From the NCBI GenBank assembly GCA_002897855.1, contig BDTO01000009.1, positions 1 through 34,361 of the forward strand: DNA of 34,361 nt, given 5' to 3'. The DNA is from a bacterium BMS3Bbin05 (GTDB taxonomy: Bacteria > Nitrospirota > Thermodesulfovibrionia > Thermodesulfovibrionales > BMS3Bbin05). Of the stretch, positions 24,164-33,084 are shown piece after piece (position 1 is the first letter of the stretch; every line of letters begins with the position of its first letter). The position numbers were made by a program, and so were the translations under genes. The notes beneath the pieces were generated by a model that was given only the letters and a program-made list of their open reading frames with translations, was not told the DNA's origin and ran no database searches.

Positions 24164-25216
24164 TTAATCTTTCATCGGCTTAATGAACATGAAATATACC
24201 ATGGTCCAGTTTCCAAGAATAATGAAGATGGTTGCAACGATGCTTGATATAGCCAAGGTTGACACGCCTGTCAACCCGTGACCGATGTTTCAGCCACCTC
24301 CGACAGTGGCGCCAAAACCCATAATAAGGCCACCTACAAAAACCCTGAGAAGTTCCTGAGCATTCGGGGAATTGAGTTTGAATTCCTTGAGGCCCTTTGC
24401 ACTGAGAAATGCCCCTATCGGGGTGCCAAGCACGAGCATTGCTCCCCATGTAGGTTTGACCCCGGTTAGTATGGATTTGAAGAGTTCCCCTGTCGGTCCT
24501 GTATATGAGATACCCCTTGCACCTCCTCCCCATTTCTCAGAAACCCACCATGCAGCGATTATTATCACGCCGATCAGAACCCCGGCCAGTGGCCATGAGT
24601 AACCCTTCTTCGGTTTCAGTATCCCCCCCCTTATCAGGAATGGGATTGCAATTAAGGCAAGTACAGCGATGACTATCCACTTGTTGACACCTATAACACT
24701 GTAAAGGGTGGGAGCGATAACATCAACACCCTTGTCCCAGAGGTCCATGACCTGTTTATCGGTGAGCGCTCTCAGTCCATCCGGAGTCTGCCAGATGGTA
24801 AAACTCCTGAGGAACTTATAGACAGGAGCCAATAAGCCGCTTTTTGTTGATAATATTCCGATAAAGAACCCCATGATGGTGACAAAGGCATTAAACTGAC
24901 CCTCGCCCGTCTTGTACCAGATGCCGCTTCCACACCCGCCGGCAAGGACTATGCCGAGACCGAATATGTAGCCTCCCGCAATATTCGCTATGGGTGAGAA
25001 TGCCTGTATCCTCAGCTGCTCGACCTGTCCGCTCTGTTGAAGTGCATTAGCACCGATGATAGCGACGACGAGCGCCAGGATATAGGCCTTGAAGAGGATG
25101 TAATCATTCATGAAGATAACATCCCTGAAGGCGGAGTTCATACAGTATCTGCCACGTTGCAGAACCCATCCCATGGCAATACCAATAAGAAGACCCGTTG
25201 CTACCAGACTTACCAT
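24164..25216 (-). CDS. YeeE/YedE-family transporter, probable selenoprotein (in-frame TGA as Sec309)
   Basis: This is a 350-residue polytopic membrane protein of the YeeE/YedE (TsuA-type) family, which imports thiosulfate or is linked to selenium metabolism. Three signature sites are present: QRGRYCMNS (C25), LAGGCGSG (C95) and VGGG-U-NIGHGLTG (U309). The frame meets TGA at 24292-24290 exactly where the third conserved Cys belongs. It then continues open for 41 codons, ending in FIKPMKD at the TAA at 24164-24166, and includes the expected last TM helix. A perfect hairpin follows the TGA at SECIS distance. AAGGAGGG stands 7 nt before ATG 25216. Alternatives are a nonsense mutation or a sequencing error at a Cys codon (TGC/TGT to TGA). 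A 308-aa product would lack the last helix. Confidence 0.8.
24257..24292 (-). promoter_or_regulatory. SECIS-like hairpin for Sec codon of the YeeE/YedE gene
   Basis: Read on the minus strand, TGA (24292-24290) is followed by 13 nt and then GGTTGACA (24276-24269), loop GGCG, TGTCAACC (24264-24257), a perfect 8-bp stem. A G-bearing apical loop about 22 nt after the UGA fits the bacterial SECIS pattern. The same bases encode GLTGVSTL, so some of the symmetry could be due to coding constraint. Confidence 0.65.
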
Positions 25217-25947
25217 ACTCTTACCCTCCTTATAAATAGGATTTGAAAGATAATGGATGTTTTTCTCCCCACCACATTCATATAACCACCTTTATAAAGT
25301 TAAAGAGCATTATTTCGGCTATTATCTCACAAAATAATTACAAAAACAACTTAATATTAACCCATGCATTGTCGGCCTTTCATCTTCCATTCTTGAATAG
25401 CAACAGGACATGAGACGAATAAACTGTATATAGGTCCAGGCACATGATGCTTAAGTTGCAATTTAAGACAAGCAGAACTGCTATGATCCAGGTGCTACGA
25501 ACAAAATATATCATGTATTTGACATAATGTCAAGTTATAATAATGATGAAATACAAATATCAAAGTTTAGATATTATGATATTTTTCATTAAAAAGTTGG
25601 TTTGGTTTTAAATTAGTGCTACCCTGAATATAAGTATATACTTAATTTGTGATAAGTTAAAGATTCAATATATCAAAATTTAAACTTTTGCGTTTTTAAG
25701 GTTTCAATACAGCATGACTTCAATGGAATTATCGGCTTGATTTTATATATTTATTGACAATCGTTTGTAACATGTGATACGTTTTTATTAAGCAGGGATT
25801 GAATTTATAATAATTTGCTCGTCAAACCATCTTTATCGTTATGGATATCAGGCTTGTGTTAAGCTCATTTATAAAGATTCTTTTGTTTTATTTTCTTTTA
25901 AAGCAGGAGAAATTTATGTATAAAGCATTGGTGAGGGAGGAATCAAG
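25217..25947. other. 731-bp AT-rich intergenic region between divergent genes
   Basis: No gene, tRNA or repeat family copy is seen. The strand switches here from the minus-strand cluster to plus-strand small genes. A 15-nt perfect palindrome TTGACATAATGTCAA (25519-25533) followed by TATAATAATG could be an operator over a promoter. TTGACA at 25754-25759 with GATACG 16 nt later is a weak plus-strand promoter candidate about 190 nt before the YtxH-like gene. Confidence 0.4.
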
Positions 25948-26217
25948 TTGGGTAATGGCAATAAAGACAGAGATATATCAAATTATGTCTTGTTAGGGGC
26001 TTTCCTCGGCAGTCTTGTCGGGACAACGATTACCTTATTGGCTCTGTCGGAGTCTCGTGAAGAGAAGAAAGAGCAGATCAGGACGCTTCAGAAAGAACTG
26101 CTTGGACCGGTTAAAGAAAAAATTGCAGAGATGGTTGACTATGTAGGTAGTACGTTTAAGACGGCCCTGGAAGAAGCCTCACAGAAAAAGGCAATCAAAG
26201 AGCCTGAAAGTGATTAG
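25948..26217 (+). CDS. YtxH-like small membrane protein
   Basis: This 89-aa protein has one N-terminal TM with Gly-rich face (YVLLGAFLGSLVGTTITLLAL) followed by a Lys/Glu-rich helix (ESREEKKEQIRTLQKELLGP and on), the usual layout of the YtxH family, which is widespread and poorly understood, often stress-linked. It starts at TTG 25948 with GGGAGG 7 nt upstream. A DUF948-like gene follows after 57 nt, a common pairing with YtxH proteins. Confidence 0.82.
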   Translation: MGNGNKDRDISNYVLLGAFLGSLVGTTITLLALSESREEKKEQIRTLQKELLGPVKEKIAEMVDYVGSTFKTALEEASQKKAIKEPESD

Positions 26218-26274
26218 CCTGTCCGGATTAGCGGTCGGCTCTTAGAGGTTTTCCGGGGAGACGGGATAGGGGAG

Positions 26275-26682
26275 ATGGATATCAAATTATTTTTACTGCT
26301 TCTTTTTTTCTTGTTGATTGTTTTGACGTATTTTATCGTTACCCTGATTCTCAGATTGAAGAGGGTATCCGGTTCGGTGGAACGACTTGCCGACTCAATG
26401 CGGGAGGAACTTGTCCCTCTGGCTTCTGAACTCAGTGAGACTGCAAAGAGACTCAATAATGTTGCAGCTGCAGTAGAGAATGCAACGGGTAATATAAGCA
26501 GCATAATCAGGCCGGTAGGGGAGATAGGTAAGGAACTCGGGAAGGTAGCTGATACATTAAAAGAAGCAGAAGGTTATATCGGTACTCTCAAGGGGCAGGT
26601 TCTTGCAGTTGGTTATGCGGCAAAGGTTACGCTGGAATCGCTTTTAAAGGGATTTGTAAAAGAGAAAAGTAAAGCCCGTTAA
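26275..26682 (+). CDS. DUF948-like membrane-anchored helical protein
   Basis: This 135-aa protein has an N-terminal TM (LFLLLLFFLLIVLTYFIVTL) and a long amphipathic, coiled-coil-like part (RVSGSVERLADSMREELVPL, then SELSETAKRLNNVAAAVENA) as in DUF948 proteins. GGGGAG stands right before the ATG at 26275. It is probably co-transcribed with the YtxH-like gene and ends 9 nt before the convergent heptosyltransferase gene. Likely an envelope protein; precise role unknown. Confidence 0.8.
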   Translation: MDIKLFLLLLFFLLIVLTYFIVTLILRLKRVSGSVERLADSMREELVPLASELSETAKRLNNVAAAVENATGNISSIIRPVGEIGKELGKVADTLKEAEGYIGTLKGQVLAVGYAAKVTLESLLKGFVKEKSKAR

Positions 26683-26691
26683 TCCGGATTT

Positions 26692-27702
26692 TCAGCTGCC
26701 GTTTATATCTCCCAATATTGCCTGGAGGACGTCGTTGGATTCTATTCCCTTCATACACTGAACGTCATCGCAATTCTTTCTGAAACATGGGGCGCAATCT
26801 ATATCTGCTTTGAAGACCTTGTGCCCATTTCCATATGGTCCCGTAAGAGTTTCGCTTGTAGGCCCGAATATCGCATATACAGGAATTGACAGCGCAGCTG
26901 CGATATGCATGGGCCCAGTATCATTTGTGATCATGAATCTTGCTTTCCTGATGATGCAGACAAGTTCCATGAGCGAGGTTTTGCCTGCAAGGGATACGGC
27001 TTTATTCCCGGATAACTCAACTATTCTGTTCGCAGTTGGAATATCATCTTTACTTCCGATAATTACCGCTACGGGAGACAATTCCGGAATGACTTTGCTG
27101 AAGCTTTCCGCGGGCCACTTCTTTGTTTCCCATCTTGCACCCGGCGCAATAACGTAGTAATCAGCGGGAAGCCTGAATCTGCCGGTTATGTTTTCATAGT
27201 CATCAGGAACATTCACTGGAAAATATATTTTCGATACATCGCAACCCAAAAATGCAGCTATCTTCAGATATCTCTCGACAGCATGTATGTCCTTGCCTCC
27301 TTCGATAATGTGAGTGTAAAAGTGGCGGCTGCCTTCTCTGGCTTCTCTGAAACCAATAATAACGGACGCCTTTGTCGACCTGGCAATGAGCCCGCTTCGC
27401 AAAAGGCCCTGAAGGTCAATGACAAGATCGAAATGTTCTGATTTGAGCGCTCTTGAGAGAGATTTTAGTTCCCTTAATGTCTGAGGGAGATGTGTGATTT
27501 TTTTCCACATGTCCTTGTTTATTACCCGGACCCTGTCTATCATCGGGTGGCCGGAGAGCATATCTTCGAGTCCTCTTGAAATTATCCACTGTATAGACGC
27601 ATCCGGGTAGCAGGATCTCAGTGAATTCAGAAATGCGAGACTGTGTACGACATCACCGAGTGAGCTCGGCTTAATGATTAGTATTTTTTTGTATTCTTCC
27701 AT
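26692..27702 (-). CDS. waaC: LPS heptosyltransferase I-like (GT9)
   Basis: This 336-aa glycosyltransferase family 9 enzyme adds heptose to the Kdo-lipid A core of LPS on the cytoplasmic face of the inner membrane. The N-terminus KPSSLGDVVHSLAFLNSLR is the GT9 signature. GARWETKKWPAESF and TNDTGPMHIAAALSIPVYAIFGPTSETLTGPYG form the sugar-nucleotide site. The C-terminal CAPCFRKNCDDVQCMKGI is a Cys-rich tail typical of the family. A second GT9 protein is fused to GmhB at 30368. It is divergent from glgP with 78 bp between. Confidence 0.88.
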   Translation of the reverse strand: MEEYKKILIIKPSSLGDVVHSLAFLNSLRSCYPDASIQWIISRGLEDMLSGHPMIDRVRVINKDMWKKITHLPQTLRELKSLSRALKSEHFDLVIDLQGLLRSGLIARSTKASVIIGFREAREGSRHFYTHIIEGGKDIHAVERYLKIAAFLGCDVSKIYFPVNVPDDYENITGRFRLPADYYVIAPGARWETKKWPAESFSKVIPELSPVAVIIGSKDDIPTANRIVELSGNKAVSLAGKTSLMELVCIIRKARFMITNDTGPMHIAAALSIPVYAIFGPTSETLTGPYGNGHKVFKADIDCAPCFRKNCDDVQCMKGIESNDVLQAILGDINGS

Positions 27703-27780
27703 CGATGTAGGTTAATAATAAAACAGAAAGATATGATATTATAAAACTAAATTTGATAATTAGTTAAGAAGGGGTCTCTT

Positions 27781-30333
27781 ATGAAGCCTGTAAGGACGTT
27801 CGAGGTAATTCCGAGAATTCCGGAGAGGATCGGCAGACTGAAGGAACTTGCCTGTAACCTGTGGTGGTGCTGGAATACTGAAGCCATATCCCTGCTCAGA
27901 AGAATTGATCCCGACCTTTGGGAGGAAGCGGAGCATAATCCCGTGAAGATGATCGGTATGGTTGACCAGGAGAGGCTGAACGGGATGTCCCGGGATGATG
28001 GCTTTCTTGCCCATTATGACAGGGTGATACAGGGCCTCGATAATTATCTCAATGAGCAAAAATGGTGTGAAAAGTCTTATGGGAAGAGAGAGATTATGGT
28101 TGCCTATTTTTCCGCTGAATTCGGTATTTCCGAATCCCTGCCGATTTATTCAGGCGGGCTTGGTATCCTTGCCGGGGATCACCTGAAGTCCGCATCCAAC
28201 CTTGGGCTCCCTCTTACCGGCGTAGGGCTGCTTTATCAGAAAGGCTATTTCAGGCAGTACCTGAACTATGAAGGCTGGCAGGGAGAAAGGTATGTTGTTA
28301 ATGATTTTCATAATATGCCGGTTGAAGAGGCCAGAGACAACGAAGGTAATGAGATTACGGTAGAAATTGGTTTTCCGAAGCGGACTGTTTATGCAAAAGT
28401 CTGGAAGGTCAGAGTTGGCAGGATTGAACTATACCTTCTTGATACCAATATAACACAAAACAGTGATAGCGACAGGTGGATAACAGACGAGCTTTACGGA
28501 GGGGATATTGAAAAGAGGATACAGCAGGAGATCGTGTTGGGTATTGGCGGCGTCAGGGCCATAAACAAGCTTGGGTTCACTCCTACTGTTTATCACATGA
28601 ATGAGGGCCATTCGGCATTTCTCGGACTGGAAAGAACAAGGATGATTATGGAAAAAGACGGGCTTTCATTCAGGGAAGCCATTGAGGTCTGCAGGGCCGG
28701 AACTATCTTTACAACTCATACACCTGTTCCTGCCGGCATCGATGTATTCCCTGTGGAATTAATGAGGAAATATTTTTTTGATTACGTGAAATCCCTTCAG
28801 ATTACGTGGGATGAATTTCATTCTCTCGGAACTGAGAAGTTTTCCGATAGAGACAAGGGATTTTCCATGGCCTTTCTGGCGTTTCATCTTTCTGACAGGT
28901 ATAATGGTGTAAGCAAACTGCACGGTAAGGTGTCAAGGAATCTTTTTAGTTCGATATGGCCGGGTCTGCCGGAGGAAGAAGTTCCGATTACTTCAATTAC
29001 CAACGGAGTGCACCACAAGTCGTGGATATCCCACGATATGGAATCTCTTTATCACAGATATCTCGGTGTCAGATGGCTGTCCAACCCTGAAGATCAGAAG
29101 ATATGGGAGGAGGTGGAACGCATCCCGAATGAAGAGCTCTGGAGGACTCACGAAATCAGGCGTGAACGCCTTGTTGCATTTGCAAGAAGAAGACTCAGAC
29201 GGCAGCTTGCGCAGAGGGGAGCTCCTGAGACCGAGGCAAAAAGGGCAGACGAGGTATTAAACCCTGATATATTGACCATCGGTTTTGCAAGGAGATTTGC
29301 ATCTTATAAAAGGGCCGACCTGATACTGAGACACCCGGAGAGACTGGCTGAGCTGATGAATAATGACAGTATGCCCGTACAGATAATATTTTCAGGCAAA
29401 GCGCATCCCAGGGATATCCCCGGCAAAGAATTGATAAGAGAACTGATACATCTGGCCGAGAGAGAAGAGTTCAGGAAAAGGATCGTTTTCCTGGAAGACT
29501 ATGATATGAATATTGCCCGCTATCTTGTCCAGGGTGTCGATATATGGCTTAATACGCCCCGAAGGCTTTATGAGGCATCCGGTACGAGCGGAATGAAGGC
29601 TGCGGCAAACGGGGCGCTGAACATGAGTATTCTTGATGGATGGTGGGATGAAGCATTCAAGCCCGGAATAGGTTGGGCCATCGGTAAAGGTGAGGAGTAT
29701 AAGGATATAGATTACCAGTATGATGTGGAGGCAAATGCCATATATGACCTGCTGGGCAAGGACATAATACCTCTCTTTTACTCAAGAGGTTCCGATAACC
29801 TCCCGAGAGGCTGGATACGGTATATGAAAGACTCGATCAAAAGTATATGCCCGGTGTTCAATTCACACAGAATGGTCTTTGAGTATACCGAGAGATTTTA
29901 TATGGATGCCGGCAAGAGAGTCCATATGATGAGTGATAACGGGTTTGAGGTTGCAAAGTCGATTGCTGTCTTCAGGGAGAGGCTTGCAGCTGATTGGGAT
30001 AAGATAAAAGTGGAAAATGTTGATTCCAGCGTTGGTGTCAGGATATTAACCGGCGAAAATATAGGGATTAATGTAAAGGTATTCCTTGGCGATATTGTTC
30101 CTGAAGATATTGACGTGCAGGTATACGAAGGCAGTATCGATAGTGAGGGTGAGATTGTCGAAGGGAAGGCTTCCAGCCTGAACAATCACAGGGTGATATC
30201 TGACGGCAGGTACGAGTATTCGGGCAGCTTTGTGTGCTCCTCAAGCGGGCTTCAGGGATTTACGGTCAGGATTATGCCCAAAAATAAAAATCTTGATAAC
30301 TCCTATATCCCGGGTCTTATAAAGTGGGCATAG
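27781..30333 (+). CDS. glgP: Alpha-glucan phosphorylase
   Basis: This 850-aa enzyme releases glucose-1-phosphate from glycogen or other alpha-1,4-glucans. It starts with a DUF3417-type N-terminal domain (RIPERIGRLKELACNLWWCWN), the hallmark of the short bacterial/archaeal phosphorylase branch (TIGR02094). Core motifs: SIYSGGLGILAGDHLKSASN-like segment (YSGGLGILAGDHLKSASNLG), NEGHSAFLGLER, GFARRFASYKRADL and the PLP-binding ASGTSGMKAAANGALN with the Lys near residue 607. AGAAGGGG precedes ATG 27781. It shares its upstream region with the divergent heptosyltransferase gene. Confidence 0.96.
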   Translation: MKPVRTFEVIPRIPERIGRLKELACNLWWCWNTEAISLLRRIDPDLWEEAEHNPVKMIGMVDQERLNGMSRDDGFLAHYDRVIQGLDNYLNEQKWCEKSYGKREIMVAYFSAEFGISESLPIYSGGLGILAGDHLKSASNLGLPLTGVGLLYQKGYFRQYLNYEGWQGERYVVNDFHNMPVEEARDNEGNEITVEIGFPKRTVYAKVWKVRVGRIELYLLDTNITQNSDSDRWITDELYGGDIEKRIQQEIVLGIGGVRAINKLGFTPTVYHMNEGHSAFLGLERTRMIMEKDGLSFREAIEVCRAGTIFTTHTPVPAGIDVFPVELMRKYFFDYVKSLQITWDEFHSLGTEKFSDRDKGFSMAFLAFHLSDRYNGVSKLHGKVSRNLFSSIWPGLPEEEVPITSITNGVHHKSWISHDMESLYHRYLGVRWLSNPEDQKIWEEVERIPNEELWRTHEIRRERLVAFARRRLRRQLAQRGAPETEAKRADEVLNPDILTIGFARRFASYKRADLILRHPERLAELMNNDSMPVQIIFSGKAHPRDIPGKELIRELIHLAEREEFRKRIVFLEDYDMNIARYLVQGVDIWLNTPRRLYEASGTSGMKAAANGALNMSILDGWWDEAFKPGIGWAIGKGEEYKDIDYQYDVEANAIYDLLGKDIIPLFYSRGSDNLPRGWIRYMKDSIKSICPVFNSHRMVFEYTERFYMDAGKRVHMMSDNGFEVAKSIAVFRERLAADWDKIKVENVDSSVGVRILTGENIGINVKVFLGDIVPEDIDVQVYEGSIDSEGEIVEGKASSLNNHRVISDGRYEYSGSFVCSSSGLQGFTVRIMPKNKNLDNSYIPGLIKWA

Positions 30334-30367
30334 TTCGATATCGGAATAGCGGTTGGCAAGGTACCGA

Positions 30368-31936
30368 TTACCTGTTATCATTTATGATCGATGAAACGCA
30401 TTCTTTAAGGTTATAGCCTTTCATATCGGAATAATCTATATTATCTCTGGTGGCGGTTGTGATATGAATTGCTTTTGCCCCTGCAGTCTTTGCCGCCTGC
30501 ATGTCCGATTCTTTATCTCCGATATAACATGATTTTTTCAGGTTAATTCCATGGTCGGAGCGGGCCTTCAGCAGCATGCCGGGCATAGGCTTTCTGCATG
30601 CGCACCTTTCATCAGGGTGATGCGGACAGTAATAGAAATCATCGAACCCGAATTTCTCAATGAACAATCTGTTTACTTTTTTAACAAAATTCTCATCTAC
30701 AATCCCCCTCGCAATACCGGACTGATTGGTAATACCTATCAGCATAAATCCTTTTGCCTTCAACTCCCTGCACTCTGCAATCTCCGGGAATATTTCAAGG
30801 CCATCGAAGGAACTGAGATAGTTTACATCTCTGCATAATGTACCATCACGGTCGAAGAAGACCGCTTTATTCCCCGGAAGCACCTCTGAAACTGCCTGAA
30901 ATACATCATCAGCGCCGATGCGGTCCATGCATTCGAGATGCCCGTATCTGCATGTCCTTTCAAAGCATGGTGAACATTCGGTATCCGCTCTTAATACCCT
31001 GAAGGCATATCCGAATTCCGCTCCCTCAAAAGAGCCGGCCGGGGGGCCTGTAAGGTCAGGTGATGTTGAACCGAAGAGCGCTACAAGGGGTGTACCTGTG
31101 GCATAGCATATATGCATCGGGCCGGAGTCGTTGGATACGAGTAAGTCGCATTCGGCGATAAGATTGGAAAGTTCAAAAAGAGAAGTTTTACCTGAGAGAT
31201 TAAGGAGTGTCTCTTCGGAGACAAAATCCTTTTCAATGTTGTTAATAATTTCAATACTTATGGGATGTTCCTTTTCAGAACCGAATATGACAACACTTCC
31301 ATTGAGTTCCTTTATTATCCTGCCTGCGACCCCGGCGAATCTTTCACTGTGCCACCTCTTTGCAGAACCGTAAGCGGCTCCCGGATTAAGACCCACTACC
31401 GGTTGTCTGAGCTGAGATAGCGTCTCTCTCGATTTTAGTCTGGCGTTTATATCAGGGTATATCCATGGGAGCCTGTATCCGGATTCCAGTCCCGCCTGGT
31501 TGAGCAGATGCAAATAGTAATCAATGTGGTGAAGTTTGAGAGTATCACTGCCGGGTCTGACGGGCTTCGTTAAAAAGATACCCCGTCCGTCCCTGTTGTA
31601 ACCAATTCTCTCCCGAATGCCCGACAAAAAAGATATGAGCGCTGCATCGAGTGCGTTCTGGAGAAGAATGGCATAATCAAAATGAAGCTTTTTAATATCT
31701 TTTGCCGCCCTGAATTTACCAATGAATCCTTTGTATTCATTCCTGTATTCGATAATTTCATTGATATTGGGATCATGTTTAAAGAGCTCGCTGACCCAGG
31801 ATTTTACTAACAGGGATATATGGCTGCCGTTGAAATTATCGCGGATGGAACGGATTGCCGGCATCGTCATAACGGCATCACCGATCCAGTTTACCCCGCG
31901 GATGAGAATCTTATTGAAGTTCAGGTTATTATGCAT
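30368..31936 (-). CDS. waaF-gmhB: Heptosyltransferase II fused to heptose-bisphosphate phosphatase
   Basis: This 522-aa protein has two enzymes in one chain. Residues 1 to about 350 are a GT9 heptosyltransferase (GVNWIGDAVMTMPAIRSIRD; NPGAAYGSAKRWHSERF; SNDSGPMHICYATGTPLVALF; CSPCFERTCRYGHLECM). Residues from about 355 are a HAD phosphatase of the GmhB type (AVFFDRDGTLCRDVNYL; TNQSGIARG; zinc-binding CPHHPDERCACRKPMPGM; CYIGDKESDMQAA), which removes the C7 phosphate from heptose-1,7-bisphosphate. The fusion joins ADP-heptose synthesis to its use in LPS core assembly. Usually these are separate genes. It is convergent with glgP and 144 bp from the divergent gene at 32082. Confidence 0.93.
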   Translation of the reverse strand: MHNNLNFNKILIRGVNWIGDAVMTMPAIRSIRDNFNGSHISLLVKSWVSELFKHDPNINEIIEYRNEYKGFIGKFRAAKDIKKLHFDYAILLQNALDAALISFLSGIRERIGYNRDGRGIFLTKPVRPGSDTLKLHHIDYYLHLLNQAGLESGYRLPWIYPDINARLKSRETLSQLRQPVVGLNPGAAYGSAKRWHSERFAGVAGRIIKELNGSVVIFGSEKEHPISIEIINNIEKDFVSEETLLNLSGKTSLFELSNLIAECDLLVSNDSGPMHICYATGTPLVALFGSTSPDLTGPPAGSFEGAEFGYAFRVLRADTECSPCFERTCRYGHLECMDRIGADDVFQAVSEVLPGNKAVFFDRDGTLCRDVNYLSSFDGLEIFPEIAECRELKAKGFMLIGITNQSGIARGIVDENFVKKVNRLFIEKFGFDDFYYCPHHPDERCACRKPMPGMLLKARSDHGINLKKSCYIGDKESDMQAAKTAGAKAIHITTATRDNIDYSDMKGYNLKECVSSIINDNR

Positions 31937-32081
31937 CTTAGCGTATTGAAAACATAATATTTCTGTATGTTATCAGAATTTGCCGGTATGGATAAAGAAA
32001 AATACGGATAGCGGTATTTAAGATTGAAATGACCGGCATATTAAGATACGGAAAGACCATTTTGGGGGGCGATGTTATATA

Positions 32082-32858
32082 ATGATAATAATGCATATCG
32101 TTGCGATACATAAAGTGCCTGCTGATGCCGGTGATTCCACCGGGCTGCTTGCCGAAGCGGTCGGTATATCGGCTTATGAAGCGGGAGCGCGTCTCCGTGT
32201 TGCCGGAAGATTTCCTGTTATTATTGCCAGTTTTGCTGAGCTTGGAGAGGCTGAGAAAACCGCTGCCAAAATAAATTCAGCAGGATTCAGGGCGATAGTT
32301 CTCAAGGAAGATGAACTGGAATCTGAAGCTGGCCGTATTACTGTCAGGAAGTTTTCCTTTGAAGAAAGAGGGCTGGTTATCGAATCGGGACATGCGAAGA
32401 GACTTGCTGTCGATTATACCAGTGTAAACCTTATTTTAAGGGGAATGAGCATGAAACAAACCAGGGAAACCAGGACGGAAAAGGAGCGAAAGTTCAGTAT
32501 GGGAAATGCTCTTCTTTCGGGCGGGCTTGTGATGACCTCATCCTCTGAGAAAGAATATATAGATGTATCAGAAAATCGGGAGGGCTTTATTCATATATAC
32601 GATAAAGAAAATAATATAGTTGTATTCCGTGAGAATTCCCTGAATTATTCCTCTTTGGGCGAAAGGCTCAAGCCTTCGCGCTCTGCAAACTTTGCCTTTA
32701 TTATTTCAGAACTCAAGCGCCTGTGTGCCGGAGCCTTATACGATGAAACACTTTTGAACAAGGGGGGGCAAACACAGATATTGGGGCCTCTGTTCAATCC
32801 GGAAGAGCATCTGGATATAGCAATATCACTTATTGCAAAATCAATCCGTCAGGAATGA
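32082..32858 (+). CDS. Conserved-looking protein of unknown function
   Basis: This 258-aa cytoplasmic protein has no signal peptide or TM. The N-terminal 80 residues (KVPADAGDSTGLLAEAVGIS, later VAGRFPVIIASFAELGEAEK) look like a small alpha/beta domain with a segment similar in style to the L7/L12 C-terminal-like fold, in which a helper strand ends in GFRAIVLKEDEL. The rest is mixed alpha/beta (VDYTSVNLILRGMSMKQTRE) with a hydrophilic linker. I cannot name a family. ATG 32082 has GGGGGG 12 nt upstream; ATG 32091 is an alternative. Confidence 0.75.
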   Translation: MIIMHIVAIHKVPADAGDSTGLLAEAVGISAYEAGARLRVAGRFPVIIASFAELGEAEKTAAKINSAGFRAIVLKEDELESEAGRITVRKFSFEERGLVIESGHAKRLAVDYTSVNLILRGMSMKQTRETRTEKERKFSMGNALLSGGLVMTSSSEKEYIDVSENREGFIHIYDKENNIVVFRENSLNYSSLGERLKPSRSANFAFIISELKRLCAGALYDETLLNKGGQTQILGPLFNPEEHLDIAISLIAKSIRQE

Positions 32859-32910
32859 TAAAAAGTGGAGGGTCTTTTAGATATGATTGTGCGGGATGTG
32901 CTTATTTAGA

Positions 32911-33046
32911 GTCTGTGTATAAAGTCAGTCTCTCTATCTGTCATTTCCCGACTTAGTCGGGGAATCTATTCTTTTCAATAAGTTCCGGATGTCCCGAACG
33001 CTTTCGGGGCATGACAAAAATAAAAAACGGCAATTTATACACAGAC
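32911..33046. mobile_element. MITE-like element (GTCTGTGTATAAA ends), copy C
   Basis: Perfect 13-bp inverted repeats bound the element (32911-32923 and 33034-33046). It is close to the exact reverse complement of copy A. Flanks TATTTAG on both sides (left ending 32908, right from about 33049) could be a target-site duplication, though copy A shares part of that sequence, so it may belong to the element. It lies just upstream of the MntA-like gene. Confidence 0.85.
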
Positions 33047-33084
33047 ACTATTTAGATAATCCAGGCCTGAAAGAGTATGGTATA

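Noticed and set aside
24180-24533. 117-aa minus-strand reading frame overlapping the YeeE/YedE gene
   Set aside because: It is in another frame, is rich in Arg, Trp and Cys, and overlaps the transporter's conserved C-terminal coding region. It is a shadow.
11990-33046. Composite transposon bounded by inverted MITE copies A and C
   Set aside because: The 21-kb interval mixes housekeeping LPS and glycogen genes with the metal cluster, has copy B inside, and shows no transposase; inverted orientation alone is weak evidence.
32989-33084. N-terminal extension of the MntA-like protein
   Set aside because: It lies in MITE copy C, is not family-like, and GSx10DxD sits at the usual position only from ATG 33085.
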